Of a stretch of 14,527 nucleotides of DNA, positions 1 through 6,852 are shown piece by piece (positions within the stretch are counted from its first letter, which is position 1; every line of letters starts with the position of its first letter). The stretch spans positions 109,491 through 124,017 of the forward strand of contig DCDL01000060.1 in the NCBI GenBank assembly GCA_002316385.1, written 5' to 3'. A model generated the notes under the pieces. It did no database searches, had not been told where the DNA came from, and saw nothing but the letters and a program-made list of their open reading frames with translations. The translations under genes and the position numbers were made by a program. This DNA is from Clostridium sp. UBA1056 (lineage in GTDB: Bacteria; Bacillota; Clostridia; Clostridiales; Clostridiaceae).

Positions 1-78
1 TGTTTCCTTGTCTAACTCAAAATATACTTCCCATCTTTGACTTATTATTTATTTTCAGATGCCTTAGGAGGAATAAAG

Positions 79-1116
79 ATGATAAACAAGGCAGTATATA
101 TGTGTGGAACTCATAATATGGAAACAAGAGATATTGAGGTTTCAGTTCCAAAGGATAAAGAAGTACTTATAAAATTAGAATATGTAGGAATTTGTGGTTC
201 AGATGTACATTACTATGAACATGGTAGAATAGGAGACTTCATAGTAGATGGAGACTTTATTTTAGGTCATGAATGTGCTGGAGAAATAGTTCAAGTAGGT
301 TCAGGAGTTAAGAATTTAAAAGTTGGAGATAGAGTTGCATTAGAGCCAGGTCAAACTTGTGGTCAATGTGAATTTTGTAAAAGCGGTAAATATAATCTAT
401 GTCCAGACGTGGAATTCCTAGCAACACCACCATATCATGGTTCTTTAATGAACTATATAACATATCCAGAAAATATGTGTTTTAAACTACCAGACAATGT
501 ATCAACTAAGGAGGGTGCTTTAGTTGAGCCTTTAGCAGTAGGATTACATGCTGTATCACAAGGAAATGTGAAATTAGGAGATACAGTTGTAGTTTTAGGT
601 GCAGGTTGCATAGGTCTAGTAACTTTATTAGCTTGTAAGGCATATGGTGCTACAAATGTTATTGTTATAGATGTTATAGATAAGAGATTAGACTATGCCC
701 TAAAATTAGGTGCAACTAAAGTTATAAATGCTAAAAATCAAGATGTATTAGCTGTAATAAATGAGATTACAAATAATGCTGGTGCAAATGTTGTTATTGA
801 AACAGCAGGATCAGAGCACACAATAAAGCAGACACCTTACTTAGTAAAAAGAGGTGGAGCTATCGTATTAGTAGGACTTGCACCAAAGGATATAATTGAG
901 TTTGATTTCATGCAAATTATGACTAAAGAAGTTGAAATAAAAAGTGTATTCAGATATAGAAATATATATCCAGCAGCTATAGGAGCAATTTCTGATGGGA
1001 AAATTGATGTTAATGGAATAGTTACTCATGAATTTGATTTTAGTGATACGAAGAAAGCTTTTGACTATGTTATAGAAAATAAAAATGATGTAGTAAAGGC
1101 AGTTATTAAGCTTTAA
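79..1116 (+). CDS. Zinc-dependent polyol (xylitol/sorbitol-type) dehydrogenase
   Basis: Medium-chain NAD(P)-dependent dehydrogenase that should oxidise a polyol such as xylitol to its ketose in the cytoplasm. In the 345-residue product, catalytic-zinc ligands are C39 (CGSDVH), H64-E65 (GHE) and E150 (EPLAVG). The structural zinc is held by C94, C97, C100 and C108. The Rossmann fold carries GAGCIG (174-179), and D198 ends the second strand, which favours NAD over NADP. Length is normal for sorbitol/xylitol dehydrogenases. The ATG at 79 is chosen because TAGGAGGA at 66-73 is an excellent ribosome binding site; an in-frame ATG at 37 has none. The next gene, xylulokinase, begins 26 bp downstream, which points to a product of D-xylulose and so to xylitol (or D-arabitol) as substrate. 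The family is certain; the exact polyol is inferred from the neighbour. Confidence 0.93.
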   Translation: MINKAVYMCGTHNMETRDIEVSVPKDKEVLIKLEYVGICGSDVHYYEHGRIGDFIVDGDFILGHECAGEIVQVGSGVKNLKVGDRVALEPGQTCGQCEFCKSGKYNLCPDVEFLATPPYHGSLMNYITYPENMCFKLPDNVSTKEGALVEPLAVGLHAVSQGNVKLGDTVVVLGAGCIGLVTLLACKAYGATNVIVIDVIDKRLDYALKLGATKVINAKNQDVLAVINEITNNAGANVVIETAGSEHTIKQTPYLVKRGGAIVLVGLAPKDIIEFDFMQIMTKEVEIKSVFRYRNIYPAAIGAISDGKIDVNGIVTHEFDFSDTKKAFDYVIENKNDVVKAVIKL

Positions 1117-1142
1117 TAATTTTGATTGGAGAGGGCTAGAAG

Positions 1143-2657
1143 ATGAAGTACTTATTAGGCATAGATATCGGAACATCGGGTACTAAAACGGTGCTCTTTG
1201 ATAAGGGAGGAAATCCTATTTCCTCTTCCACAGAAGAATATCCATTATATCAACCTGAGATTGGATGGGCAGAACAAGATCCCATAGATTGGTGGAAGGC
1301 AGTCTGCATAACAATTAATACTGTTATAAAAGACAGTAATATAAATCCAGAATCAATCAGCGGTATTGGTTTATCCGGTCAAATGCATGGTTTAGTTATG
1401 TTAGATGAGGATGGAAATGTATTAAGAAAATCTATTATCTGGTGTGATCAGCGTACAGCTAAGGAATGTGTTGAGATTACAGAAAAAGTTGGAGAAAAGA
1501 GATTAATAGATATTACAGCAAATCCTGCACTTACAGGTTTTACAGCATCAAAAATACTTTGGGTTAGAAATAATGAGCCCGAAATATATGAAAAATGTAG
1601 AAAAATACTATTGCCTAAGGATTATATAAGATATATGCTCACAGGCGAATTTGCAACGGAGGTATCTGATGCATCAGGAATGCAGCTTTTAGATATTAAG
1701 AATAGATGCTGGTCTAAGGAAGTTCTTAATGCTTTAGATATTCCTATAGAATACTTAGGTAATGTACATGAATCAATTGTAGTCAGTGGAAAGGTTCATA
1801 AAAGAGCTGCTGAGCTTACTGGTCTTAAAGAAAATACACCAGTGGTAGGTGGAGCAGGAGATCAAGCGGCCGGTGCAATAGGAAATGGTATTATAAGAAG
1901 TGGACAAATATCTTCAACTATAGGTACTTCAGGAGTAGTATTTGCACATTTAGATGAACCTATAATTGATGAAAAAGGAAGAGTACACACCTTTTGTCAT
2001 GCAGTACCAGGTGCATGGCATATGATGGGAGTAACTCAAGGTGCAGGACTTTCTTTAAAATGGTTTAGAGATAATTTTTGTACTAATGAAATCGAAGTGG
2101 CAAAAAATATGGGAATTGATCCTTATGTACTTATGACTAAAGAAGCAGAAAAAGTACCTGTAGGTTCTAGGGGAGTAGTATATCTTCCATATCTAATGGG
2201 AGAACGTACACCACACTTGAATCCTAAGGCAAAGGGAGTATTTTTTGGACTTTCAGCTGCTCATACCAAAAATGATATGCTAAGAGCTGTAATTGAAGGA
2301 GTATCCTATTCCCTTTTAGATTGCATGGAAATCATTAAAGGTACAGGATTGAATCCAACTAATGTGATGGTATCAGGTGGAGGCGGAAAAAGTGAGCTAT
2401 GGCGCCAAATATTAGCAGATATGTTCAACTGCAAAGTATCTACAAATAAATCATCAGAAGGACCAGCCTTAGGTGTAGCATTACTTGCAGGGGTTGGAAC
2501 AGGTGTATACAAGGATATAAATGAGGCTTGTAGCATAGCAATTTCTGAAAATAGCATACAATATCCAAAAGAAGAAAATTCCCTAATATATAAAAGATAT
2601 TATGAAATTTACAAGAAGATATATAATGATTTAAAGGAAACTTTTGAATTATTATAA
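1143..2657 (+). CDS. xylB: Xylulokinase (FGGY family)
   Basis: Phosphorylates D-xylulose with ATP to D-xylulose 5-phosphate, feeding the pentose phosphate/phosphoketolase routes. The 504-residue length is normal for XylB. The N-terminal ATPase-fold signature DIGTSGTK is at residues 8-15, followed by GLSGQMHG and WCDQRT, typical of substrate-binding loops in xylulokinases. The catalytic aspartate is D240 in GGAGDQAAGAIG. GTSGVV, MGERTPHLNP and the C-terminal GGGGKSELWRQI nucleotide-binding segment complete the FGGY_N/FGGY_C layout. GGAGAGG at 1128-1134 is a good ribosome binding site for the ATG at 1143. The gene is the second of a two-gene unit with the polyol dehydrogenase and is followed at once by a terminator, so the pair ends an operon that may begin left of the window. 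No frameshift or missing motif is seen. Confidence 0.96.
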   Translation: MKYLLGIDIGTSGTKTVLFDKGGNPISSSTEEYPLYQPEIGWAEQDPIDWWKAVCITINTVIKDSNINPESISGIGLSGQMHGLVMLDEDGNVLRKSIIWCDQRTAKECVEITEKVGEKRLIDITANPALTGFTASKILWVRNNEPEIYEKCRKILLPKDYIRYMLTGEFATEVSDASGMQLLDIKNRCWSKEVLNALDIPIEYLGNVHESIVVSGKVHKRAAELTGLKENTPVVGGAGDQAAGAIGNGIIRSGQISSTIGTSGVVFAHLDEPIIDEKGRVHTFCHAVPGAWHMMGVTQGAGLSLKWFRDNFCTNEIEVAKNMGIDPYVLMTKEAEKVPVGSRGVVYLPYLMGERTPHLNPKAKGVFFGLSAAHTKNDMLRAVIEGVSYSLLDCMEIIKGTGLNPTNVMVSGGGGKSELWRQILADMFNCKVSTNKSSEGPALGVALLAGVGTGVYKDINEACSIAISENSIQYPKEENSLIYKRYYEIYKKIYNDLKETFELL

Positions 2658-2673
2658 TATATTTTAAGGATTT

Positions 2674-2706
2674 AAGAAGGAGCACTTTTTAGGGGTGCTC
2701 CTTCTT
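2674..2706 (+). terminator. Intrinsic terminator after xylB
   Basis: A perfect 12-bp stem, AAGAAGGAGCAC with GTGCTCCTTCTT, encloses a 9-nt loop, 16 bp after the xylB stop. The trailing U-tract is weak (only the U-rich 3' arm followed by ATTG), but stem strength and position make termination likely. Confidence 0.78.
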
Positions 2707-2813
2707 ATTGAATAATGTAACTCCTTAGTTATTAATATCTTTATATATTGTAGAATGTTGTATATTCCATTTATAGAAACTTATTTAAGTATTTGAAAAA
2801 TAATCAGTGAAAG

Positions 2814-2999
2814 GTGCAAGAGACATTTTTAAAAGATGCATTTAGTGAAATGGAGTTAATATTAATGGTTGAATTGCTAAGAAATCTTACTAATAATTTA
2901 GGGTATATAATTCTTATTGCTTTCTTTGTTTCAAGGCTAGGAAACTTTAAGAAAATTGTACAAAAGGATAAATTTAAAGAAATCAAGATATTGGTATAA
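2814..2999 (+). pseudogene. Relic of LytS-type 5TM sensor N-terminus
   Basis: Short open frame whose last 45 residues (from the ATG at 2865, preceded by GGAG) read MVELLRNLTNNLGYIILIAF and then FVSRLGNFKKIVQKDKF. As I remember the family, this is how 5TM-5TMR_LYT sensors (LytS-like histidine kinases and related clostridial sensors) begin: a first hydrophobic helix ending in SR, then F-K-basic. The frame stops after about 45 residues, where a true sensor would continue through further membrane helices and signalling domains, and no continuation is visible downstream. The call rests on pattern memory, not an alignment. The alternative is a genuine single-helix small membrane protein. A 12-bp direct repeat (ACTTATTTAAGT) lies on each side, at 2779-2790 and 3006-3017. 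Confidence 0.45.
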
Positions 3000-3287
3000 A
3001 GTAAGACTTATTTAAGTTAAGCACGAATATATTATATAGCATTAGCATAAGTACACTCCTTTTACTAAAAGAATGTCTTATATTAAGCTTATTCAGTAGC
3101 TCCTGTAATTTTGTATGATAACTAAATTATAATAGGGTTATACATATATGTTCTCTACTAAATTATAAGATTATTGAAGTGTTTTTCCACTATTATAGTT
3201 AAAAAATGATTAATTTAGACAGGATTTTCTAAATTTATGCAGAATAATAAATATAGACAATAAATTTATTTATGGGAGGTAAATAAA
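3000..3287. other. AT-rich intergenic region before the PH-domain gene
   Basis: No gene is seen on either strand. It holds two copies of ACTAAATTATAA (3121-3132 and 3157-3168) spaced 36 bp apart, which could be operator-like but may be chance in such AT-rich DNA. It should contain the promoter of the downstream PH-domain gene, but no convincing -35/-10 pair stands out. Confidence 0.4.
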
Positions 3288-3662
3288 ATGGCAGAAACTC
3301 AAAATATTTTATCATGGACTCTAGTATCTGAATGCCCAATTCCAAACGACGTTAATGACTTATTAGTGGAAGGAGAGGTAGCAGTTGCTGCTTATAAGAC
3401 ATTTCGTGACAGCGCAATTTTTACTAATAAAAGACTAATTGTAAGAGATGCACAAGGTCTTACAGGTAAAAAAGTAGAGATTTATTCTTTACCATATTCT
3501 TCTATTAATATGTGGTCTACTGAAAGTGCAGGAAAGCTTTTTGATCTTAGTGCTGAAGTTGAATTATGGACTAGAGCTGGTCAAATAAAAGTTAATTTAC
3601 AAAAGGGAGTAGATGTCCGTAAATTTGATAAGTTAATAGCTAATGCACTCCTGAAAGGCTAG
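3288..3662 (+). CDS. Bacterial PH-domain protein (bPH_1 type)
   Basis: A 124-residue protein made almost entirely of one bacterial pleckstrin-homology-like domain. Recognisable family features are the central FTNKRLIVRDAQGLTGKK stretch (about residues 45-63), followed by SLPYSSI and a final amphipathic helix (VRKFDKLIANALL). Length matches the single-domain bPH_1 family. There is no signal peptide or membrane segment, so it should be cytosolic. The family's function is poorly known; ligand binding or protein scaffolding is usually supposed. GGGAGGT at 3274-3280 is a strong ribosome binding site for the ATG at 3288. It is monocistronic, with a terminator about 120 bp downstream. The family is well supported; no function can be inferred from the neighbours. 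Confidence 0.87.
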   Translation: MAETQNILSWTLVSECPIPNDVNDLLVEGEVAVAAYKTFRDSAIFTNKRLIVRDAQGLTGKKVEIYSLPYSSINMWSTESAGKLFDLSAEVELWTRAGQIKVNLQKGVDVRKFDKLIANALLKG

Positions 3663-3781
3663 TATAAAACACTTATAAAGTTGGACGCTTTTCTATTAAG
3701 CTACTAATAGTAAAGTTTAAATGCACTTTATCCTAATGGACAAGGAGATTTAAGTATTAAAATACTAAAAACTATCTTAAT

Positions 3782-3813
3782 ATTCCTTCAGACTATAGTT
3801 TGAGGGAATTTTT
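3782..3813 (+). terminator. Intrinsic terminator downstream of PH-domain gene
   Basis: ATTCCTTCA pairs with TGAGGGAAT (one G-U), extended by a G-U pair and AC/GT around a TATA loop, giving about 12 bp, followed at once by a U5 run. It probably ends the transcript starting at the PH-domain gene, with a long (about 120 nt) 3' untranslated region. Confidence 0.72.
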
Positions 3814-3939
3814 ATTCATTAATTTGTTAGTACGCATTTATGCAGAAATAAATTTCATGTTAAAGAAGAGAAAATTACATGTAAGATTGAGTAAAAATAA
3901 AAAGGATATAAAGAGATGAATCTTTAGGGGATATAAAAG

Positions 3940-4758
3940 ATGATAGTTGAATTAAGTAAAAATGAATTTTCTAATATTTTACCTTTAATAAATAAGCTTG
4001 AAAATCCTGTTCCTTTAATTTTTTCTGTAATAGAAGAAAAACAGAATGGGAGGATATTTGTAGATTCCAGAAGCAAACCATCAGTTGCACTAATTTATCA
4101 TGAGGTAGGTATTTTAAATTTAATTGGAAACGATAAAAATGAGGATTTTAATAAAAGTCTGTATAAATTAATTTTTGAAGATATTGAACACAAACAAAAA
4201 TATTTTGCATTAGGTGTTCATTCACAAACTTTTGAGGAGAAAATAGAAAAGTTATTAGGTAAATCTGTGGATAAGGATATTAGAACTTGCTTTAGTTTAA
4301 GTAATTCAAATTTGCATGAAAATCTAAATAGAGCAGAAGACGTGATGAGGAAGCTTCAGTTAAAACCTATAGATTGTGAACTAATGAAAAAAATAGATAA
4401 TGAAATGAATTTTTGCAAAGGATATTGGAGAACGGTAGATGATTTTATCAAACATGGACTAGGATACTGTTTACTACAGGATGAAAAATTAGCTAGTGTG
4501 TGTTATAGCTGCACAGTGGGAAATAACCAGATGGAGCTAGATTTAGAAACCTTAAAAGAATTTGAAGGTAAGGGATTAGCAACTATAATTACTTCTATTT
4601 TTATCAATAACTGCATAAAAATAGGTGTGGAACCTCTGTGGGTATGTGATAAAAATAATGCAGTATCTTATAATTTAGCTAAAAAATTAGGCTTTGAAGA
4701 TATAGGAAGTTATAGCCAGCACTGGTGGTTCCTAAACAAAACAGAAAACAATTTATAA
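3940..4758 (+). CDS. GNAT family N-acetyltransferase
   Basis: A 272-residue protein with a C-terminal GNAT acetyltransferase fold. The acetyl-CoA pyrophosphate-binding loop is a variant of Q/RxxGxG/A, seen as EFEGKGLAT around residues 207-215, preceded by the MELDLETL strand. It is followed by the VCDKNNAVSYNLAKKLGFE segment (about 231-249), typical of GNAT motif B, and an aromatic end (SYSQHWWF). The N-terminal half (1-130) has no recognisable motif, but two-part proteins of this size fit the PF12746-like GNAT group. The substrate is unknown. AGGGG at 3926-3930 serves the ATG at 3940; no longer in-frame start is credible. The TIGR04076-type gene begins 62 bp downstream with no terminator between, so the two may be cotranscribed. 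Confidence 0.85.
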   Translation: MIVELSKNEFSNILPLINKLENPVPLIFSVIEEKQNGRIFVDSRSKPSVALIYHEVGILNLIGNDKNEDFNKSLYKLIFEDIEHKQKYFALGVHSQTFEEKIEKLLGKSVDKDIRTCFSLSNSNLHENLNRAEDVMRKLQLKPIDCELMKKIDNEMNFCKGYWRTVDDFIKHGLGYCLLQDEKLASVCYSCTVGNNQMELDLETLKEFEGKGLATIITSIFINNCIKIGVEPLWVCDKNNAVSYNLAKKLGFEDIGSYSQHWWFLNKTENNL

Positions 4759-4820
4759 TTTATGTATAAAAAGGACATCTAACATTTTGGCTTATATTAA
4801 TTTAAAGGGGGAACATATAT

Positions 4821-5090
4821 ATGTCAAGAAGACCTAAAATTAAAATCATATTGGTTGATAAAAAAGGAAAAGGTGGATGTCACCATGGGCATAAAATAGG
4901 AGATAGCTTTGACTTTGATACAGAAAGAGGCAATTTATGTCCTATGGCATGTCATGTTGCATTTCCATATATAGATATATTACGTTATGGTGGAACAGTA
5001 CCAGGAGGTAGCAATAAAAATGAATGTATTTTCTGTTGCCCAGATGTAGAGGTAATTAATGTCTTTAAAATAGAAAAACTGGTAGATTAG
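4821..5090 (+). CDS. TIGR04076 family Cys-rich small protein
   Basis: An 89-residue protein matching, from memory, the TIGR04076 family common in anaerobes: a basic N-terminal strand (KIKIILV), C-H-x-GHK-x-GD-x-F (C20, H21, H22, H24), the GNLCPMACHVAFPYI core (C40, C44, H45), ILRYGG, and a final Cys cluster ECIFCCPD (C69, C72, C73). Six cysteines plus several histidines suggest metal or Fe-S binding, but the family has no established biochemical role and I assign none. AAAGGGGGAA at 4804-4813 is a strong ribosome binding site. It lies 62 bp after the acetyltransferase gene. No signal peptide or membrane helix is seen, so a cytosolic location is likely. Confidence 0.85.
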   Translation: MSRRPKIKIILVDKKGKGGCHHGHKIGDSFDFDTERGNLCPMACHVAFPYIDILRYGGTVPGGSNKNECIFCCPDVEVINVFKIEKLVD

Positions 5091-5193
5091 TATGTCAACA
5101 AAATAAATTGTTAATAAATTTTAAATGTTACAAACTAAGTATTAATATTATACAATATATTTGTAAATATAATAAAATTTGGGAGTGGTAGAG

Positions 5194-5567
5194 ATGAAAA
5201 AGAAACATTCTAAAGCATTGCTCATTGGCGCTATTTGGGAGCCGCATATTCTATTTATTTAATTTTATACTTTAGCGGAGCTATTGGTGGAAGTGAAGGT
5301 ACAGAGCAAGCAGGAGCTGTAATAGCAGCTGCATTAGTAACAGCACATATGATACTTGTAGTATTAGCAACAATATTTAATTGGGTATCTTATTTTACTA
5401 ATAAGAGAGGTTTAGCATTAACCGCTGGTATATTATACAGTGTAGGTGGAGTACTATTTTTAATCTATATATTCTTTGTTGTACCAAGTTTAGTTTTAAG
5501 TTTTGTAGGATATGCAAATCTTAAAAAGATAAATCAAGCCAATACTAATGTAGAAGCTAATATCTAA
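5194..5567 (+). pseudogene. Small multi-helix membrane protein, frameshifted near start
   Basis: The ribosome binding site GGGAGTGG (5181-5188) and ATG at 5194 start MKKKHSKALLIGAIW, but this frame ends at 5260. The rest of the protein (GAAYSIYLILYF onward) continues to 5567 in the -1 frame. Restoring one G to the GGG run at 5237-5239 joins the two halves into one roughly 124-residue protein with three to four hydrophobic helices (LLIGAIWGAAYSIYLILYF, AVIAAALVTAHMILVVLATIF, LALTAGILYSVGGVLFLIYIF, and VVPSLVLSFVGY) and an NKRG loop. It resembles small conserved membrane proteins of Firmicutes of unknown function. The downstream frame has only a TTG at 5235 with no ribosome binding site. Either the gene is broken by a one-base deletion or the read has an error. 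The site is not a plausible -1 slippery sequence. Confidence 0.75.
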
Positions 5568-5625
5568 TAATACCAATTAGATTTAATCTATAATATAAAA
5601 ACTAGAAACATGTGAATATACATAT

Positions 5626-5649
5626 AAAAGATCAGGATACTGATCTTTT
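5626..5649 (+). terminator. Intrinsic terminator
   Basis: A perfect 10-bp stem, AAAAGATCAG with CTGATCTTTT, around a GATA tetraloop, then ATTT. The A- and U-rich flanks would let it work in both directions. It separates the frameshifted membrane-protein gene from the holin-like gene. Confidence 0.8.
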
Positions 5650-5696
5650 ATTTATGTACAATTACATTAAATCAATTATAAATATTATAAATTAAA

Positions 5697-5724
5697 ATAT
5701 TTTTCGAATTTACGGGCATACTAT
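5697..5724 (+). promoter_or_regulatory. Possible sigma-E-like sporulation promoter
   Basis: ATATT at 5697-5701, a 15-nt spacer and CATACTAT at 5717-5724 resemble the sporulation sigma-E consensus (ATATT, 13-15 nt, CATACAnT) with one mismatch in the -10. It lies 34 bp ahead of the holin-like gene start. AT-rich DNA makes such matches common, so this is tentative. Confidence 0.28.
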
Positions 5725-5758
5725 CTTTAATAGAAATTCTATTAAAGGAGGAATTCTT

Positions 5759-6142
5759 ATGGCAGATAATAATAATAATAATGAAGTACAAAAAGAAGGT
5801 TCAGGTAGTAATAGTATTTTAAGATGGATAGGAAGATTAATATTAGTTGCAATTATTTTAGGTATAACATCATTTTTCACTCCAGGCTTTAGTATTTATG
5901 GGCTATGGTCATATTTAATAGCAGCACTTGTAATAACTACATTAGATTATCTTATAGAAGCTTTTATGGGAGTAGATGCATCGCCTTTTGGAAGAGGTGT
6001 AAAAGGTTTTATTGTTGCAGCGATAATAATATATGTAGCACAGTTTTTGGTTCCATCCATGAGTGTATCTATCATAGGAGCAATATTAGCAGCTTTAGTT
6101 ATTGGAGTACTAGATGCTATATTCCCAGCGAAAGTGATGTAA
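5759..6142 (+). CDS. Four-helix holin-like membrane protein (Phage_holin_4_2 type)
   Basis: A 127-residue protein with an Asn/Gly/Ser-rich cytosolic tail (residues 1-19) and four hydrophobic segments at about 20-40, 49-70, 79-99 and 103-123. The helix pattern, with TPGF after helix 1, TTLDYLI in helix 2, FGRGVKGF before helix 3 and VIGVLDAIFP at the end, fits the PF04020 family (Phage_holin_4_2). Despite that name, most members are chromosomal membrane proteins of unknown role and there is no phage gene nearby, so I do not infer lysis. AAAGGAGG at 5744-5751 is a consensus ribosome binding site seven bases ahead of the ATG. It is monocistronic, with a terminator on each side. Confidence 0.88.
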   Translation: MADNNNNNEVQKEGSGSNSILRWIGRLILVAIILGITSFFTPGFSIYGLWSYLIAALVITTLDYLIEAFMGVDASPFGRGVKGFIVAAIIIYVAQFLVPSMSVSIIGAILAALVIGVLDAIFPAKVM

Positions 6143-6175
6143 TTTACAAGTATATTACATTAAAATAGTTAAATT

Positions 6176-6202
6176 AAGAACTCTAGAAATAGGGTTCTTT
6201 TT
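6176..6202 (+). terminator. Intrinsic terminator after holin-like gene
   Basis: AAGAACTCT pairs with AGGGTTCTT (one G-U) around a 6-nt loop, then continues as U-rich sequence. It lies 34 bp after the stop codon. Confidence 0.8.
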
Positions 6203-6272
6203 ACTTATGTAAAAGGCAATAATAGGATTTTATATATCTATATTGTATACATAACATAGCAATAATTCTACT

Positions 6273-6315
6273 AAGGTTGTAGATGAAATCTAATTTCATT
6301 ACAGCCTTTTTATTT
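6273..6315 (+). terminator. Second strong terminator, possible end of a small RNA
   Basis: A long hairpin: AAGGTTGT with ACAGCCTT as the base and GATGAAA with TTTCATT as the upper stem around TCTAA, followed by TTTTTATTTTG. It is only about 70 bp after the previous terminator, with no ORF between. It is either a back-up terminator or the 3' end of a short RNA starting at about 6240-6260. The orientation is set by the U-tract, which is only on the + strand side. Confidence 0.78.
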
Positions 6316-6329
6316 TGTAAGGGATGAGT

Positions 6330-6566
6330 TTATGCCAATATATTTCTAAATAAGAAAAAAAGAAAAATAATAAAATCTATAGCAACATAAATGGGTTTTC
6401 CTGTGGCTTTAGAAATATCCCGATTTTTGACAACTAATTTACGGAGTGCTCTGTCAACACAGTCCTCATTCCAGGGACTTTTAGTTAGAAATTTTTCGAT
6501 ATTGGCTCTATGTCTAAAAGGCATAAGTTCAGCTACGTTAGTAACTTTACCTACAAAGCCCTTCAT
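6330..6566 (-). pseudogene. Truncated DDE transposase (N-terminal remnant)
   Basis: A 78-codon frame on the - strand containing MPFRHRANIEKFLTKSPWNE and GKPIYVAID, which I recognise as the N-terminal region of an IS4/IS701-like DDE transposase; GKPIY-x-x-IDD normally marks the first catalytic aspartate. Here the frame departs from the family right at that Asp (AIDF then a hydrophobic run) and stops, so the catalytic core and C-terminus are absent. No ribosome binding site precedes the ATG at 6566, and its upstream side falls in a perfect inverted repeat. It is a dead fragment left by an insertion sequence. The rest of the element is not found in this window. Confidence 0.72.
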
Positions 6567-6601
6567 ATCATAGAACTTATAATAAGCGCTATGATATGAA
6601 G
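6561..6601. repeat. 13-bp perfect inverted repeat at transposase remnant start
   Basis: CTTCATATCATAG (6561-6573) and CTATGATATGAAG (6589-6601) are exact inverse copies, with an inner CTTAT/ATAAG pair extending the palindrome. The left arm overlaps the start codon of the transposase remnant. No U-tract follows on either strand, so it is not a simple terminator. It could be a subterminal transposase site, an operator, or a scar of the insertion. Confidence 0.7.
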
Positions 6602-6647
6602 CTGAAGTTTAGTAAAATAAAGTGAAAATCTTAACTTTTTGTAAAAT

Positions 6648-6676
6648 TTGATTATAGATGATGATTCTGGTATAAT
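6648..6676 (+). promoter_or_regulatory. Candidate extended -10 promoter for the BY-kinase gene
   Basis: TTGATT at 6648-6653, a 17-nt spacer and TATAAT at 6671-6676, the latter preceded by TGG (extended -10). The predicted start at about 6683 would leave a leader of roughly 170 nt before the gene at 6853. It sits just outside the transposase remnant and points away from it. No other good promoter is seen before the gene. Confidence 0.6.
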
Positions 6677-6852
6677 TGAACGACTGAACATTTATTTTTC
6701 TCCTTTGTTATGTTTTGTAGGCAAACTTAATTAAAACAGGAGATTGAATAAATATTCTATTTTTTGTTGTGTTAATTATTGGATGTGAAAACGCACATAT
6801 ATAGATTTAATATTATTTCGAGTAAAAAATAGCCAAGGACGGTGTTTAATGG

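Noticed and set aside
868..1176. 102-codon ORF on the - strand over the dehydrogenase gene
   Set aside because: A frame shadow of a well-conserved + strand gene, with no ribosome binding site and low-complexity composition. The same holds for the other antisense frames over xylB, the BY-kinase, rsuA and megL.
3221..3236. CodY-like site upstream of the PH-domain gene
   Set aside because: Several mismatches to AATTTTCWGAAAATT in DNA that is already A/T-rich; no better than chance.
5231..5245. Programmed -1 frameshift in the small membrane protein
   Set aside because: In the zero frame the site reads ATT TGG GAG, which does not form an X-XXY-YYZ slippery heptamer, and no stimulatory structure is seen. 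A mutation or read error is simpler.
5759..6142. Prophage lysis module because of the holin-type family
   Set aside because: No endolysin or other phage gene is near, and this family is widespread as chromosomal membrane proteins.
5905..6168. Overlapping + strand ORF inside the holin-like gene
   Set aside because: An out-of-frame shadow with no ribosome binding site; its Cys/Tyr-rich translation is typical of shifted reading of a hydrophobic gene.
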